Assembly (NCBI RefSeq): GCF_023169885.1
Contig: NZ_AP025516.1
Location: 2,428,501 to 2,492,500, forward strand
Origin: Desulfofustis limnaeus
GTDB taxonomy: Bacteria; Desulfobacterota; Desulfobulbia; Desulfobulbales; Desulfocapsaceae
Direction of reading: 5' to 3'
DNA length: 64,000 bases
Numbering within the stretch: position 1 is the first letter of the stretch; the number at the start of each line of letters is the position of its first letter. The notes under the pieces are model-generated. The model saw nothing but the letters and a program-made list of their open reading frames with translations. It was not told where the DNA came from and did not search any database. Below, in pieces: positions 29,357 to 38,421 of this stretch. The position numbers and the translations under genes were made by a program.

Positions 29357-29503
29357 ATGCTTATAACATTGGCAGTAGTTCTGGTTATCCTCTGGCTTTT
29401 GGGGTTTGTCTCCTCTTACACCATGGGCGGTCTCATCCATATTCTCTTGATTGTTGCGCTCGTAGCGATCGTGCTCCAGGTGGTTCAGGGGAGACGAGCA
29501 TAG
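29357..29503 (+). CDS. lmo0937-family small membrane protein
   Basis: The 48-residue protein starts at ATG 29357 (AAAGGAGAAAGAAA upstream). It has two hydrophobic helices around a FVSSYTMGGLIHILL core and ends VVQGRRA. This is the lmo0937 family pattern in length and sequence. Function is unknown; it is often found with CsbD, YeaQ and DUF3309 genes, as here. Confidence 0.85.
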   Translation: MLITLAVVLVILWLLGFVSSYTMGGLIHILLIVALVAIVLQVVQGRRA

Positions 29504-29739
29504 CAAAGTTAAACCGATAAGACTAACAGCTCAGGAAGCAATGAGGCAACATGTCATCGGGGATTGGGAGATAGGTCTGCCGCCTAGCGGATGCTCCTGC
29601 AGACGCCTGTTGGCAATAACAGGCAGAGGGTTTGATCGGCTCGAAGGCGAGGAACCTCCTTGTGGACGGACCATGCTTCAGCCGATGGTCGAAATAATAA
29701 AAGGAGACCGTCACGCCGGACTTTCAACGCGGGAGAACT

Positions 29740-30303
29740 ATGATGAAGACACATAATACCTTGCTGTTGTTGCTTTTAACAATGGCTCTGATCTCGAGCT
29801 GCGCCTCGATGCACACTTGGCCGGATGACGAGAGAAACGCCGAAAGCAAGATGGTAACCATCGAACAACGGTTGGGCGATGGTTTGCAGACCGGTAGACT
29901 CACTCCCGACCAGACCCAGATGTTTCTGACGTCCCTGAAGGGTATCCGGACGGATTATTCCGAATTGCGCAACAAACCCGTTTATCAGGAGGAATGGAGT
30001 AATCTCCAGCGGCGGCTCGACCTGCTGGATGACGAAATAAACCGAGCGCTCATGAGGGGTAACGGAGACTGGGCGCTTGTTTATCAGGATCAGGTCGTCT
30101 CCCTGCAGCGGGACCTTGATGCTGCGCGGATCGGAAATCGACTGTCTTCGAACGAAGAACGGGACTTCCAGGCCAGACTCGACTCCATTCGCAGAGACGC
30201 CGTGCGGCTGAGCGAGCGCGGAAATTCGACCCGATTCCAGGAACGAGCGGATCTTTCCCGTCGGCTAGATGCCTTAGCGCGAGATCTGGCACGCTTTCGG
30301 TAG
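29740..30303 (+). CDS. Lipoprotein with coiled-coil body, function unknown
   Basis: The 187-residue precursor (start ATG 29740, or ATG 29743 one codon later) has a signal peptide and a lipobox (LISSC). The rest is highly charged and helical with heptad-like spacing (LQRRLDLLDDEINRALMRG, DSIRRDAVRLSERGNS) and two similar helical halves. I know no function; an outer-membrane-anchored, elongated spacer-like protein is likely. Confidence 0.75.
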   Translation: MMKTHNTLLLLLLTMALISSCASMHTWPDDERNAESKMVTIEQRLGDGLQTGRLTPDQTQMFLTSLKGIRTDYSELRNKPVYQEEWSNLQRRLDLLDDEINRALMRGNGDWALVYQDQVVSLQRDLDAARIGNRLSSNEERDFQARLDSIRRDAVRLSERGNSTRFQERADLSRRLDALARDLARFR

Positions 30304-30535
30304 AAGATCCAACCGGCAGCCGATCCAGTCGGGCAATATTGCCAACCGAACTCACTCGATACCCCGGCGGTTTTGCCCCTTCGAAGGTGATAATGGCGAC
30401 GAAGGTACGACCTATTCGTCAGGCGGACATGGGCCACTTTGTCTCCGAAGAAGCGGTGGTAATGAGGAAGTCGACCTTCACTATCTTTCTACTCGAAGCC
30501 GAAGAGCAATGACCGAGACCTGCCAAGAGGACCCT

Positions 30536-32419
30536 ATGAACATAACGGGGAGAAGACCTGATAAATTGAATTCTTGTAAGGGACCAGTTGATCTGCAAAA
30601 AAAAGCGCGGACCGGCGAAGAAGAGCGAACGCTGCGACGACGAGCTGAAACAATCCTCAGAAAAAAAATGGCCCAGCGACATCTGGACCTGAACGACATA
30701 AACCCCGATGACCTTCGGGACGTGGTTCAAGAGTAGCAGGTGCATCAGATTGAACTGGAACTGCAGAACGAGGAACTGCAACGAACGCAGGTGGCACTTG
30801 TTAAGGCACGGGTACGCTATTTTGATCTCTATGACGTGGCACCGATCGGTTATTGCACCCTCAATGCCAAAGGGTTGATCACGGAAGCCAATAAAACCAT
30901 TGCCTCCCTGTTGGGCGTGGCGCAGGCCGAATTGATTGAACGGCCGCTATCCCACTTCATTCTCAAGCAAGACCAGGACATCTATTATCTGTTCAGCAAG
31001 CCGTTTTTCAAATCTGTTGCCGCCGTTCAGCGAGGCCAAGGGCGGACACGCGGGGATCCGTATTCTGAGTCGTCAACCTGCGAACTGAGAATGGTAAAAA
31101 AGGACCAAGCGGCTTTCTGGGTGAGCCTGAAGATGAGCGCTGTTCACTGGGCCGAGCAGCAGTTCGAATTCCGAGTGACCCTCAGTGACATCTCCGATCG
31201 CAAACGGGCGGAAGAAAGACAAGTTGATCTCGATGTTCAGCAGAAACAGATCCAGAAAGCAGAAAGCCTGCAGCGCATGGCCGGGGCAATCGCCCATCTG
31301 TTCAACAATCAGCTTTATGTCGTGATGGGCAATCTGGAGATGGCTCTTGATGATCTGGTGGGCAGCCCCACGGTGCGATCAAAACTCGTCAATGCCATTC
31401 GTGCCGCGCGCCGCTCGTCAGAGGTAAGCGGTTTGATGCTGACCTATCTCGGCCACAATGCTGGTGAAGCGGAAAGCATCGATCTCTCGGCCATGTGCCT
31501 CGATAGCCTCTCCCGGATTCAACGTTACATACCCGATCATGTTGCCATTGAGACCGATCTGAGCTTTCCCGGCCCCGTTGTCAAAGCCAATACAAGCCAG
31601 CTCCAGCAGGTACTGATTCAATTAATTACCAACGGTTGGGAAGCCATCGGCGATCGTATCGGCCGGATCAGGATAACCACCAAGACCATCAATGCTTCCG
31701 AAATCCCGAAGTCTCATATCGCGCCTGCCGAGTGGCGTTGTGTCGCCGAGATTTTCGCCTGCCTGGAGATATCCGATACGGGTTGTGGAATCAGTGGGGA
31801 GGAGATGGATAAGATCTTCGATCCTTTTTTTTCAACCAAGTTTACCGGAAGAGGCCTGGGATTGGCCGTCGCGACAGGGCTGGCCAAGGCATGGAACGGC
31901 ATGATCGGTGTGGAAAGCACGGTTGGCAAGGGGAGCGTCTTCCGGTTCTGCCTCCCGCTGGTTAACGACGGTGAACCCCTGCTGGCAGAGCAATTGCCGG
32001 AACCCTGGGACTTCAAGAAGACCGCCAAGACCGTTTTGGTTGTTGATGACGATTACATCGTGCGCACGTTGACCGTGGCCGTCCTGGAGCGTCTCGGTCT
32101 TTCAGTTCACGCGGCGGCTGGAGGCAAAGAGGCCATCGCTCTTTTTCAACGACATCAAGGTAAGATCGATTGCCTGATCACGGATCTGTGTATGCCTGAT
32201 ATGGATGGTTGGGAAACCCTCTCAGCTGTGCGGAAAATTCAAGCCGATCTGCCGGTAATCCTGTCCAGCGGCTACGACGAAGCCAAAGCGATGAGTGGAT
32301 ATCATTCCGAACACATTCAAGCTTTTTTGCACAAACCATATTCACTCGACGATGTACGGGAGGTCCTCGGTCGAATACTGGGACTGCAAAACAGCGTCTC
32401 GCCTGTACCGGTAACGTGA
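30536..32419 (+). pseudogene. Hybrid histidine kinase (PAS-HK-REC) interrupted by an in-frame amber codon
   Basis: From ATG 30536 the frame runs to DLRDVVQE, meets TAG at 30734-30736, and continues in the same frame as QVHQIELELQNEELQRTQ. In related kinases a Leu sits at the stop (H/QELQVHQIELE), so a TTG-to-TAG change is the simplest explanation. The downstream part (559 residues from GTG 30740) has a PAS domain, an H-box (QRMAGAIAHLFNNQL), an ATPase domain (SDTGCGISGEEMDKIFDPFF) and a receiver (CLITDLCMPDMDG). If translation restarts, all catalytic domains are still made. It is a paralogue of the kinase at 10489. Confidence 0.8.
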
Positions 32420-32566
32420 TTAGTATGAGGAACTACCCATGTTCCTTGGCCTTTCCCGCTCAGCCAGGTTTGTTTTGCACGATCAGACACAGATCAACGC
32501 TATCGCCTTGAGGCCGCGTTGGCGTAGACTGAAGGAGACAATGGATATCTGGGATCAGATCAGATC

Positions 32567-32617
32567 GCCTGGCGGAGGCCATCGGGCCATGGATGGACCT
32601 CATGCCAGGCGTTTTAT
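32567..32617 (+). terminator. Probable intrinsic terminator after the hybrid kinase
   Basis: GCCTGGC and GCCAGGC arms (32567-32573, 32604-32610), with extra pairing of GAGGCCAT to ATGGACCTC inside, are followed by GTTTTAT. The element lies 150 bases past the kinase stop and next to the stop of the convergent gene. Confidence 0.55.
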
Positions 32618-32619
32618 AT

Positions 32620-33816
32620 CTAGAACCTGAAACGCACACCTGCCCCCAAACGACTCGCATCGCTGGAGACCAGATCATCGGCGAAGCAGCGTCCCTCGAC
32701 AAAAAGAGACGTCTTCATGCCGCCGGCGGTCTCATGGACCTGATATCCCATGTTGACAATCAGATCGACCTCGCCATCGTTTCCAGACCAGAATCCAACC
32801 CCACCCCCCATGTACAGTTTGTCGCTGAAATAGTAATTGAGCAGGGCATCGGCAACGAAGGTTGCGTCGTCGCCATCATCACCCTCAAAACGGGCAAACC
32901 CGCCGACCATACCCAGTACGGTGTTTTTTTCTGTCAGGGGGTGCTCATAGCCGACACGGCCAAAGACATAGTTGGCCGGATCGAACTGATGGGCGTAACC
33001 GAGATCAAGGACCATTCCTCCCACGCTCTCCGCGACCTTGATAGTCTGCAGACAATCGGACGACTGTGATTCAGCGCCGGCATTGTCGATCACTACGACG
33101 CTGACCGTGTAGTACTGGGAAGACTCACAGGGAATCGTGAGATCCTGGACGTAGGGAGCGGCCGTATCGATTGCTTCGATGACGATCCGATCATTGGCAC
33201 CCAGTAGTCGGAACACAGCTCTGGTAATGGTGCCATCGGCATCGATGGAGCCGTCAGCGTCAACGGTGATTGTCCGGCCACAGGTTAATTCGGTGGTGGA
33301 CAGAGTCATGGTGCAGACCGGGATCTGGTTGACCTGCTGCTGAAGCGCTTGCGGCGGAATCGCTTCGATACTGCTCAGGCTGAGGTTGCCGCAGACGGCA
33401 GGAACGACGAACTGGTACCGTTGGCCATCCTGGTCGATGGAGAACCTGAAGGCATCAAAAGCTGCTTCGCCCTCCCAGGTGACATCCTTGACTGCCGTTA
33501 CCGGACCAGTACCATTATTCCGGAAGAGCATCCAGTTGAACCGCTCTCCGGGCTCAACTCTTACTGCATCTATCTCTGCCGTTGGAAATTGGCGCTCGAA
33601 TTCAGAATACAACTCCGGATTACCGGCTTTGGCAAACCCGGCTTCCAGGTCGGCGCGGTTCTGTTCGATCATGGTCCGAAGGTCCGCCTCAGCGGTCATC
33701 GTTTGCCGATAAAACGGGTGCTCTCCCAGTTTCTTCAGCGATACGGCAGCATGAACAGTCGACGCGCACACCATGACCAGAAGAATTCCCACCACCATCA
33801 AAGCGTGTTTTTTCAT
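32620..33816 (-). CDS. Outer-membrane beta-barrel protein with PKD-like middle domain
   Basis: Starting at ATG 33816 behind AGAGAAGAGAG, the 398-residue precursor has a signal peptide (1-24, cleavage near VHAAV), an N-terminal helical/beta region and a middle Ig/PKD-like segment (CGRTITVDADGSIDADGTIT). The C-terminal 130 residues alternate polar and aromatic residues and end in Phe (RLGAGVRFRF), typical of a small outer-membrane barrel (GYAHQFDPANYVFGRVGYEH). Function is unknown. It faces the hybrid kinase convergently. Confidence 0.7.
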   Translation of the reverse strand: MKKHALMVVGILLVMVCASTVHAAVSLKKLGEHPFYRQTMTAEADLRTMIEQNRADLEAGFAKAGNPELYSEFERQFPTAEIDAVRVEPGERFNWMLFRNNGTGPVTAVKDVTWEGEAAFDAFRFSIDQDGQRYQFVVPAVCGNLSLSSIEAIPPQALQQQVNQIPVCTMTLSTTELTCGRTITVDADGSIDADGTITRAVFRLLGANDRIVIEAIDTAAPYVQDLTIPCESSQYYTVSVVVIDNAGAESQSSDCLQTIKVAESVGGMVLDLGYAHQFDPANYVFGRVGYEHPLTEKNTVLGMVGGFARFEGDDGDDATFVADALLNYYFSDKLYMGGGVGFWSGNDGEVDLIVNMGYQVHETAGGMKTSLFVEGRCFADDLVSSDASRLGAGVRFRF

Positions 33817-34024
33817 CTCTCTTCTCTCCCTGTATGGATGGATATATCTTAACTTCTCACCATGTTCGGCATTGGTCACAACTGATTACCTGAAAGGATC
33901 AGTCCGGTGCCGTCAGGCCTGAATAATCAACTGGCCTATGAATTATCTCCTTTCTATCGGGGATAGATAGGATGCAGACGAGAGCTGCGAATTGCGGGCC
34001 AATCCTTCACTGTTTAACGCGCCG

Positions 34025-34144
34025 TTACGGCACCAGTCTGGATTTTAACTGTTTGGCGATCTTGTCCCGTTCTTTTTGTTTTTGCTTTTTGTCGCTTTGC
34101 TTCTGGTTTTTGTCCTTGTCTTTCCTTCCACCCTTGTCGCCCAT
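34025..34144 (-). CDS. Lys-rich 39-residue small protein
   Basis: Starting at ATG 34144, preceded by AAGGAAC, this codes for MGDKGGRKDKDKNQKQSDKK and then a further 19 residues ending KQLKSRLVP. The composition is about one third Lys. Short proteins opening MGDKGG.KDKDK are often seen in proteobacterial genomes, usually unannotated. Role is unknown; nucleic-acid binding or desiccation protection are guesses. It lies close to a CsbD gene on the same strand. Confidence 0.65.
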   Translation of the reverse strand: MGDKGGRKDKDKNQKQSDKKQKQKERDKIAKQLKSRLVP

Positions 34145-34329
34145 GGTGATGTTCCTTCTCTATCAGTAATTTTCCACTCACTAGAGCCGATAGCGGTACT
34201 GCATACAGAGGCTCTGAATCCGTTTTTCAGGATACCGCACGCCGGATGGGCAAAAACAAGATACTGGCCCGGGTGCAGGAGATATCAGGAAACGTGCAGG
34301 CAGGACCGAATGGTCACGCAGTGACGATG

Positions 34330-34509
34330 CTACTTCTCCACTATCGTTTTTATCTGACCGACCTTCTTCTGGATTTTTCCGTCCAGATTTTCGATCTTTC
34401 CTTCGATTTCCATTTCACGGCTGTCGGTCGCTTTGCCGGCAGCCTCTTTGATTGCGCCTTTCACCTGATGCATCGTACCTTCCACTTTGTCTCGTGTGCC
34501 GGATTTCAT
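34330..34509 (-). CDS. CsbD-family stress protein
   Basis: The ATG at 34509, directly behind GGAGGGG, gives 59 residues: TRDKVEGTMHQVKGAIKEAA followed by GKATDSREMEIEGKIENLDGK-type repeats (key residues quoted in part). This is the CsbD family, small hydrophilic proteins induced by general stress. The longer ATG at 34578 is less likely because of the strong ribosome site inside. The Lys-rich small gene lies 185 bases downstream. Confidence 0.88.
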   Translation of the reverse strand: MKSGTRDKVEGTMHQVKGAIKEAAGKATDSREMEIEGKIENLDGKIQKKVGQIKTIVEK

Positions 34510-34961
34510 CTGCTCCCCTCCGTTCGCGTGTTGTTCGGTGTACATATTTCCACAGCAGCCGGTCCGAACGAATTTCACTTACGTACCGGTTGTCGCTGTG
34601 AATCCCCACCTCTTAATCCAATTCCCGTGCCAGATGTGACGGGATAGCAAATACTCTCGTATCATCCTGTTATTCGGAAACTATGCACCTGCTGTTGAAC
34701 GGCATGATCTTCCCACGAGCTGAACAGCACGGTCATATATGACCACAGGTGAAATGTGGCCCATCTGCTACTGCCTCAATGTTCCACCCTGTCGTTTCAG
34801 TGTTTGTCCACTGTAGAAATAATTCAGCATCATGCTGCCGCACTGCCACTTTGAGCACCACTCCATTTTTCTCCCTTGCCATTTTGACAGAGCACCGTAT
34901 TATCACTATGATTTATCAGATGTTACAGAATCGTTTCAATCGGTATCACGGGAGGAGAACC
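34510..34961. other. Divergent spacer between csbD-like and DraG-like genes
   Basis: It contains copy 6 of the 31-bp repeat (34731-34761), whose first half is a perfect 14-base palindrome. Nothing else with coding potential is convincing; the ORF upstream extension of the DraG-like gene lacks family similarity. Confidence 0.55.
34731..34761 (+). repeat. Dispersed 31-bp bipartite repeat, copy 6
   Basis: The copy reads GGTCATATATGACC (perfect palindrome), ACAGGTGA, AATGTGGCC. The perfect palindrome shows what the first half of the other copies has degenerated from. Confidence 0.7.
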
Positions 34962-35879
34962 ATGCACAACAAAGCACTCGTTCTGGCATCGCTCGTCGCT
35001 GATTCGCTGGCTCTCGGAGCCCACTGGATCTACGATACCGACAAAATCGAACAGGCCTTCGGCACCATCCGATCGTTACAGAGCCCGCTGCCCGACTCCT
35101 ATCATCGCACCCGCAAGAAGGGCCATTTCACCCACTACGGCGACCAGACCCTGCTGTTGCTTCGCTCCATCGTCAACCATGACGGCTTTTCGCTCGAAAA
35201 CTTCGCCTCGGATTGGCGGGAATACATGCAGGGCTACAACGGCTACCTGGACAAAGCCAGCAAGGAAACACTGGCCAACCTGGAGCAAGGGATGTCACCC
35301 CAGCAGTGTGGTTCGACCTCGGCCGACCTGGGCGGCGCGGCCCGGATCGCCCCCCTGGTCTACCGTTATCAGCACCATCCCGACCAGCTGCTGGTCACGG
35401 TGCGCGAACAGACCGCCTTCACCCACAACAACCCGGCGGTGCTGGCCGGGGCCGAGGCCCTGGCCAAAATTGCCGTCAAAGTCCTGCAAGGCCTGCGGCC
35501 GATGGAGGCTGTCGAAGAGACGCTGGAGGAAGGGGTCAACGATCTGGATCTGGACCTGAAAATCCGGGCCGGCCTCGACTCGGCCGGCGAGGACACGAAA
35601 AAGACCATCAAGCGCTTCGGTCAGACCTGCGTCATCTCCTCGGCGCTACCCGGGGTCATCCACCTGATCGCCACCTACGAGAAGGACCTGGAGACCGCCC
35701 TGACGGAAAACGTCATGGCCGGCGGCGATTCGGCAGCACGCGGGCTGGCGGCGGGAATGATCCTCGGCGCCCACGTCGGCATCAAGGCCATCCCGCTCGA
35801 GTGGCTCGGCGACATGCGGGCCTACGACACCATCATGGAGATGCTGGAAGAGGAACGGCCGGTGGACGACGAGGGGTGA
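34962..35879 (+). CDS. ADP-ribosylglycohydrolase (DraG) family protein
   Basis: ATG 34962 behind GGGAGGAG gives 305 residues. The sequence begins MHNKALVLASLVADSLALGA and contains DS and GD..AR pairs (ADSLALGAHWIYD, MAGGDSAARG), where acidic residues would bind the Mg ions of the DraG/ARH fold. The usual family start G.aiGDalG is modified, so the substrate could differ from ADP-ribosylated protein. It stands alone; no DraT partner is visible. Confidence 0.85.
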   Translation: MHNKALVLASLVADSLALGAHWIYDTDKIEQAFGTIRSLQSPLPDSYHRTRKKGHFTHYGDQTLLLLRSIVNHDGFSLENFASDWREYMQGYNGYLDKASKETLANLEQGMSPQQCGSTSADLGGAARIAPLVYRYQHHPDQLLVTVREQTAFTHNNPAVLAGAEALAKIAVKVLQGLRPMEAVEETLEEGVNDLDLDLKIRAGLDSAGEDTKKTIKRFGQTCVISSALPGVIHLIATYEKDLETALTENVMAGGDSAARGLAAGMILGAHVGIKAIPLEWLGDMRAYDTIMEMLEEERPVDDEG

Positions 35880-35900
35880 GCCGCCACCGGCTCGCTGCCG

Positions 35901-36578
35901 CTATTTCAGGCTCCGGTAGTAGCTGTCCAGGTTGTAGACGGCAGCCAACGGGTTGTGGCCGAGCACTCGGTCCTTGACCGCCAGGACCGTGCACGGCGCC
36001 TTGCTGTACATAAAGAACATCGAGTCATGGCCGACGCAGAGACCGAGCAGGATGTTGAAATCGGTCTGCTGGTCGTTGAGCACCATGGCCTGCAGGATCG
36101 GATTGCACATCGCCTCACAGACCTGCGAATCGATCTGTTGCTGTTTTTCGACACCGATCAGTTGCTTGTCGGTGCGCCCCACCTTGCAGATTGCCGAGAC
36201 CATCTCGAAGCCCCGGGAGACGATCAGCTGTTCGACCGCTTTCGCCTCGTTGCGCAGGCCGATACAAAAAGCCAAGCCGAGACGGCGATAGTTCATCCGG
36301 GCGGCGAACTCCATCACCTCTTCGATGCGGGTCTTGCCGGGACGGACCCGGTCGTAGCCGAGTTCCCGATGCAGATAGCCATCCCCTTCCTGGATGGAGG
36401 CCTGACGGGCGAATTCCTTGACCTCCGGTCTGCTCTCATATTCATCAAGACTGCGGCGGCACAGTTCCGGCAGGTTGCGGGTCGGGCAGAAATCGGGGGC
36501 CTTGCCGTTCTCGTTGCGGCAGAGACGGTCGGCCGGCTTGTAGGGACAACGGGCACATTGCGGGTATACTTCACTCAC
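35901..36578 (-). CDS. DUF1847 metal-binding protein
   Basis: The start is set at GTG 36578, six bases after AAGGAGG; the ATG at 36602 lies upstream of this site. The 225-residue product opens with a Cys cluster (CARCPYKPADRLCRNENG, FCPT) and later has CIGLRNEAK, ICKVGRTDK, MCNPILQA and LGLCVGHDSMF. This is the DUF1847 pattern, frequent in anaerobes. It probably binds a metal or Fe-S centre; role unknown. It is the last gene of a minus-strand group that includes an ACT protein and an anion transporter. Confidence 0.88.
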   Translation of the reverse strand: MSEVYPQCARCPYKPADRLCRNENGKAPDFCPTRNLPELCRRSLDEYESRPEVKEFARQASIQEGDGYLHRELGYDRVRPGKTRIEEVMEFAARMNYRRLGLAFCIGLRNEAKAVEQLIVSRGFEMVSAICKVGRTDKQLIGVEKQQQIDSQVCEAMCNPILQAMVLNDQQTDFNILLGLCVGHDSMFFMYSKAPCTVLAVKDRVLGHNPLAAVYNLDSYYRSLK

Positions 36579-36762
36579 GAGTTCCTCCTTGGAGCCAGTC
36601 ATATCGACTCAATCATGAGATCTTCGGCGGTCGGCAACAGCCACAGGACCGCACGGGAAAAATCAGCCGCTCGCAGCCGGCCGGTTTCCGCTAGGCGGCT
36701 AAGCCCAGGTTGCCGGGATAACGAACGGCGAACACCTCTTGCCGGTTCATTTCAGGTTCATC

Positions 36763-37179
36763 TCACCTGCTCGTCGGAGAAGACAGGGACAACAGCACTT
36801 CCCGGGCCTGTTCGGCCTGATCGGCGGGAACGAACAGATGATCGTGGTAAAAGGCAGCCACCACGTTGACGCTGATCCCCCGTTCCGCCAGGGCCCCGGA
36901 CACCGCCGCCGTCAGCCCGACACCGATGAGACTGGAGTGAACCGTCAGGGTGATGCAACGAAAACACGTATTATACCCGATTCCGGCGGCTGTGGCTCGC
37001 GCTTCGGGGATAATCAGCGTCCACCCCTCCGTTTCCCGAATAACGGCAAACGGTTCAAGCTCGCTCCAGGCGTCGGGAAGGGTCGGTAGACTGCAGAATG
37101 TGTAAGTTTCCGGACGCAGCGCCGGCTGCAGTTCGGCCAGCAGCCGGCGCAGATCGGTTTCTCCCCGGTTCTTGTTCAT
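36763..37179 (-). CDS. ACT-domain protein
   Basis: The 138-residue protein has two tandem small-molecule-binding-like halves: a first half with TLPDAWSELEPFAVIRETEG and a C-terminal ACT-like half with SLIGVGLTAAVSGALAERGI and a strand HDHLFVPADQAEQA. This matches the ACT family related to the regulatory domain of aspartate kinase. It probably senses an amino acid. It starts nine bases after the transporter gene, so they are likely co-expressed. Confidence 0.82.
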   Translation of the reverse strand: MNKNRGETDLRRLLAELQPALRPETYTFCSLPTLPDAWSELEPFAVIRETEGWTLIIPEARATAAGIGYNTCFRCITLTVHSSLIGVGLTAAVSGALAERGISVNVVAAFYHDHLFVPADQAEQAREVLLSLSSPTSR

Positions 37180-37188
37180 CTTTTTCCT

Positions 37189-38421
37189 CTACGGTCTCAT
37201 CCCGTGCAGCAGCGCCAGCCAGCCGAGCAACACCGCCAGTGAGGCAATCGTCACCGGTATCCCGACCAGGGCATGTTGCAGCACAGAGATGCGAATGTGG
37301 TAACGGGCCGCCTGCTCCACCACAATCAGGTTGGCGATACTGCCCAACAGAAAGAGGTTGCCGGCAAAGGTGCTGGATACGGCCAGGACATACCATTGTT
37401 CCGGCTGCGCCGGGTCGAGAAAGCCGAGCAGCAGCATCACCGCCGGCACGTTGCTGAACAGGTTGCTGAGCAGCACCGAGACCCCGGTCAAAATCGACGG
37501 GCTGGCCAGATCAATTCCGACGGCCCGCAGGTGATCGATGATCTCGACCAGCAGGCCGCCCCGGGAGATCCCATGGATAATGACAAAGAGGGCACAAAAC
37601 AGGGTGATCAGATGCCAGTCGACCAGGCCGGTGATGTCCCGGGTCTTCATCTTGCGGCTGCACAGCAACAGACCGGCAACGCCGATGGCGGAGATCTCAC
37701 GGGGCAGCGGCGTGAAGAACAACCCGATCAGTACCACCACTGCCACCAGCCCTTTTGTGCTCTGCCAGCGGTCAAACGGTCGTCCCGGCTCATCGGCAGT
37801 GTTCAATGGTGTTGCTGCAGCCAAGCGCAAACTGCGTCGAAACAACAAGAGAATGATCAGATAGGAGACGACCATGCTGGCCAAAGCCGGCGGGGCACAC
37901 CAGGAGAAGAACGCGAGGAAGTCGAGCTGACCGGTCTGGCCGATCAGCATGTTCTGCGGGTTGCCGATAATGGTGGCGGCGGAGCCGATATTGCTCGCCA
38001 CCGCCAAGGCCAGCAGGTACGGCATCGGGTTGAGACGCGCCTCGATCAGCGCCAGGGCAAGGATCGGGGTAAGCGCAAAACAGACGATGTCGTTGGCCAG
38101 CACCGCCGAGAGGACGCCACCGACCAGCATGATCACCAGCAGAAAGCGCCTGGGGTGGGCGGAGCCGACGACGATCCGCTGGGCCACCCAGGTGTAGAAG
38201 CCGCCCAGGCGGAGCTGCGCGGAAACAATCATCAACGAGTAGAGCAGCAGGATCGTCGGCAGATCGATGGCGGCAAACGCCTCCTCGATGGAGACCACCT
38301 GCCAGACCACCATGGCGATGGCGCCGAGCAGCGCCACTCCGACCCGGTCGATCATCAGACCGGGCACCTTGCCGAGAGCGATCCCGGCATAGGCGACAAC
38401 GAAGATGATCAAGGCGGTCAC
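37189..38421 (-). CDS. Anion transporter of the SLC13/ArsB (CitMHS-like) superfamily
   Basis: The 410-residue protein has about eleven membrane helices. Two similar halves carry the superfamily signature regions LANDIVCFALTPILALAL and SNLFSNVPAVMLLLGFLDP, plus SNIGSAATIIGNPQNMLIG. Such proteins move arsenite, citrate, sulfate or dicarboxylates; the substrate is not predictable here. The start GTG 38421 overlaps the stop of the sulfotransferase gene (GTGA), and an ACT gene follows. Confidence 0.88.
   Translation of the reverse strand: MTALIIFVVAYAGIALGKVPGLMIDRVGVALLGAIAMVVWQVVSIEEAFAAIDLPTILLLYSLMIVSAQLRLGGFYTWVAQRIVVGSAHPRRFLLVIMLVGGVLSAVLANDIVCFALTPILALALIEARLNPMPYLLALAVASNIGSAATIIGNPQNMLIGQTGQLDFLAFFSWCAPPALASMVVSYLIILLLFRRSLRLAAATPLNTADEPGRPFDRWQSTKGLVAVVVLIGLFFTPLPREISAIGVAGLLLCSRKMKTRDITGLVDWHLITLFCALFVIIHGISRGGLLVEIIDHLRAVGIDLASPSILTGVSVLLSNLFSNVPAVMLLLGFLDPAQPEQWYVLAVSSTFAGNLFLLGSIANLIVVEQAARYHIRISVLQHALVGIPVTIASLAVLLGWLALLHGMRP

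Noticed and set aside
30734-30736. Possible pyrrolysine at the amber codon
   Set aside because: The codon sits at a Leu position of a kinase linker, unlike known pyrrolysine sites, and no pyl gene is in the window.
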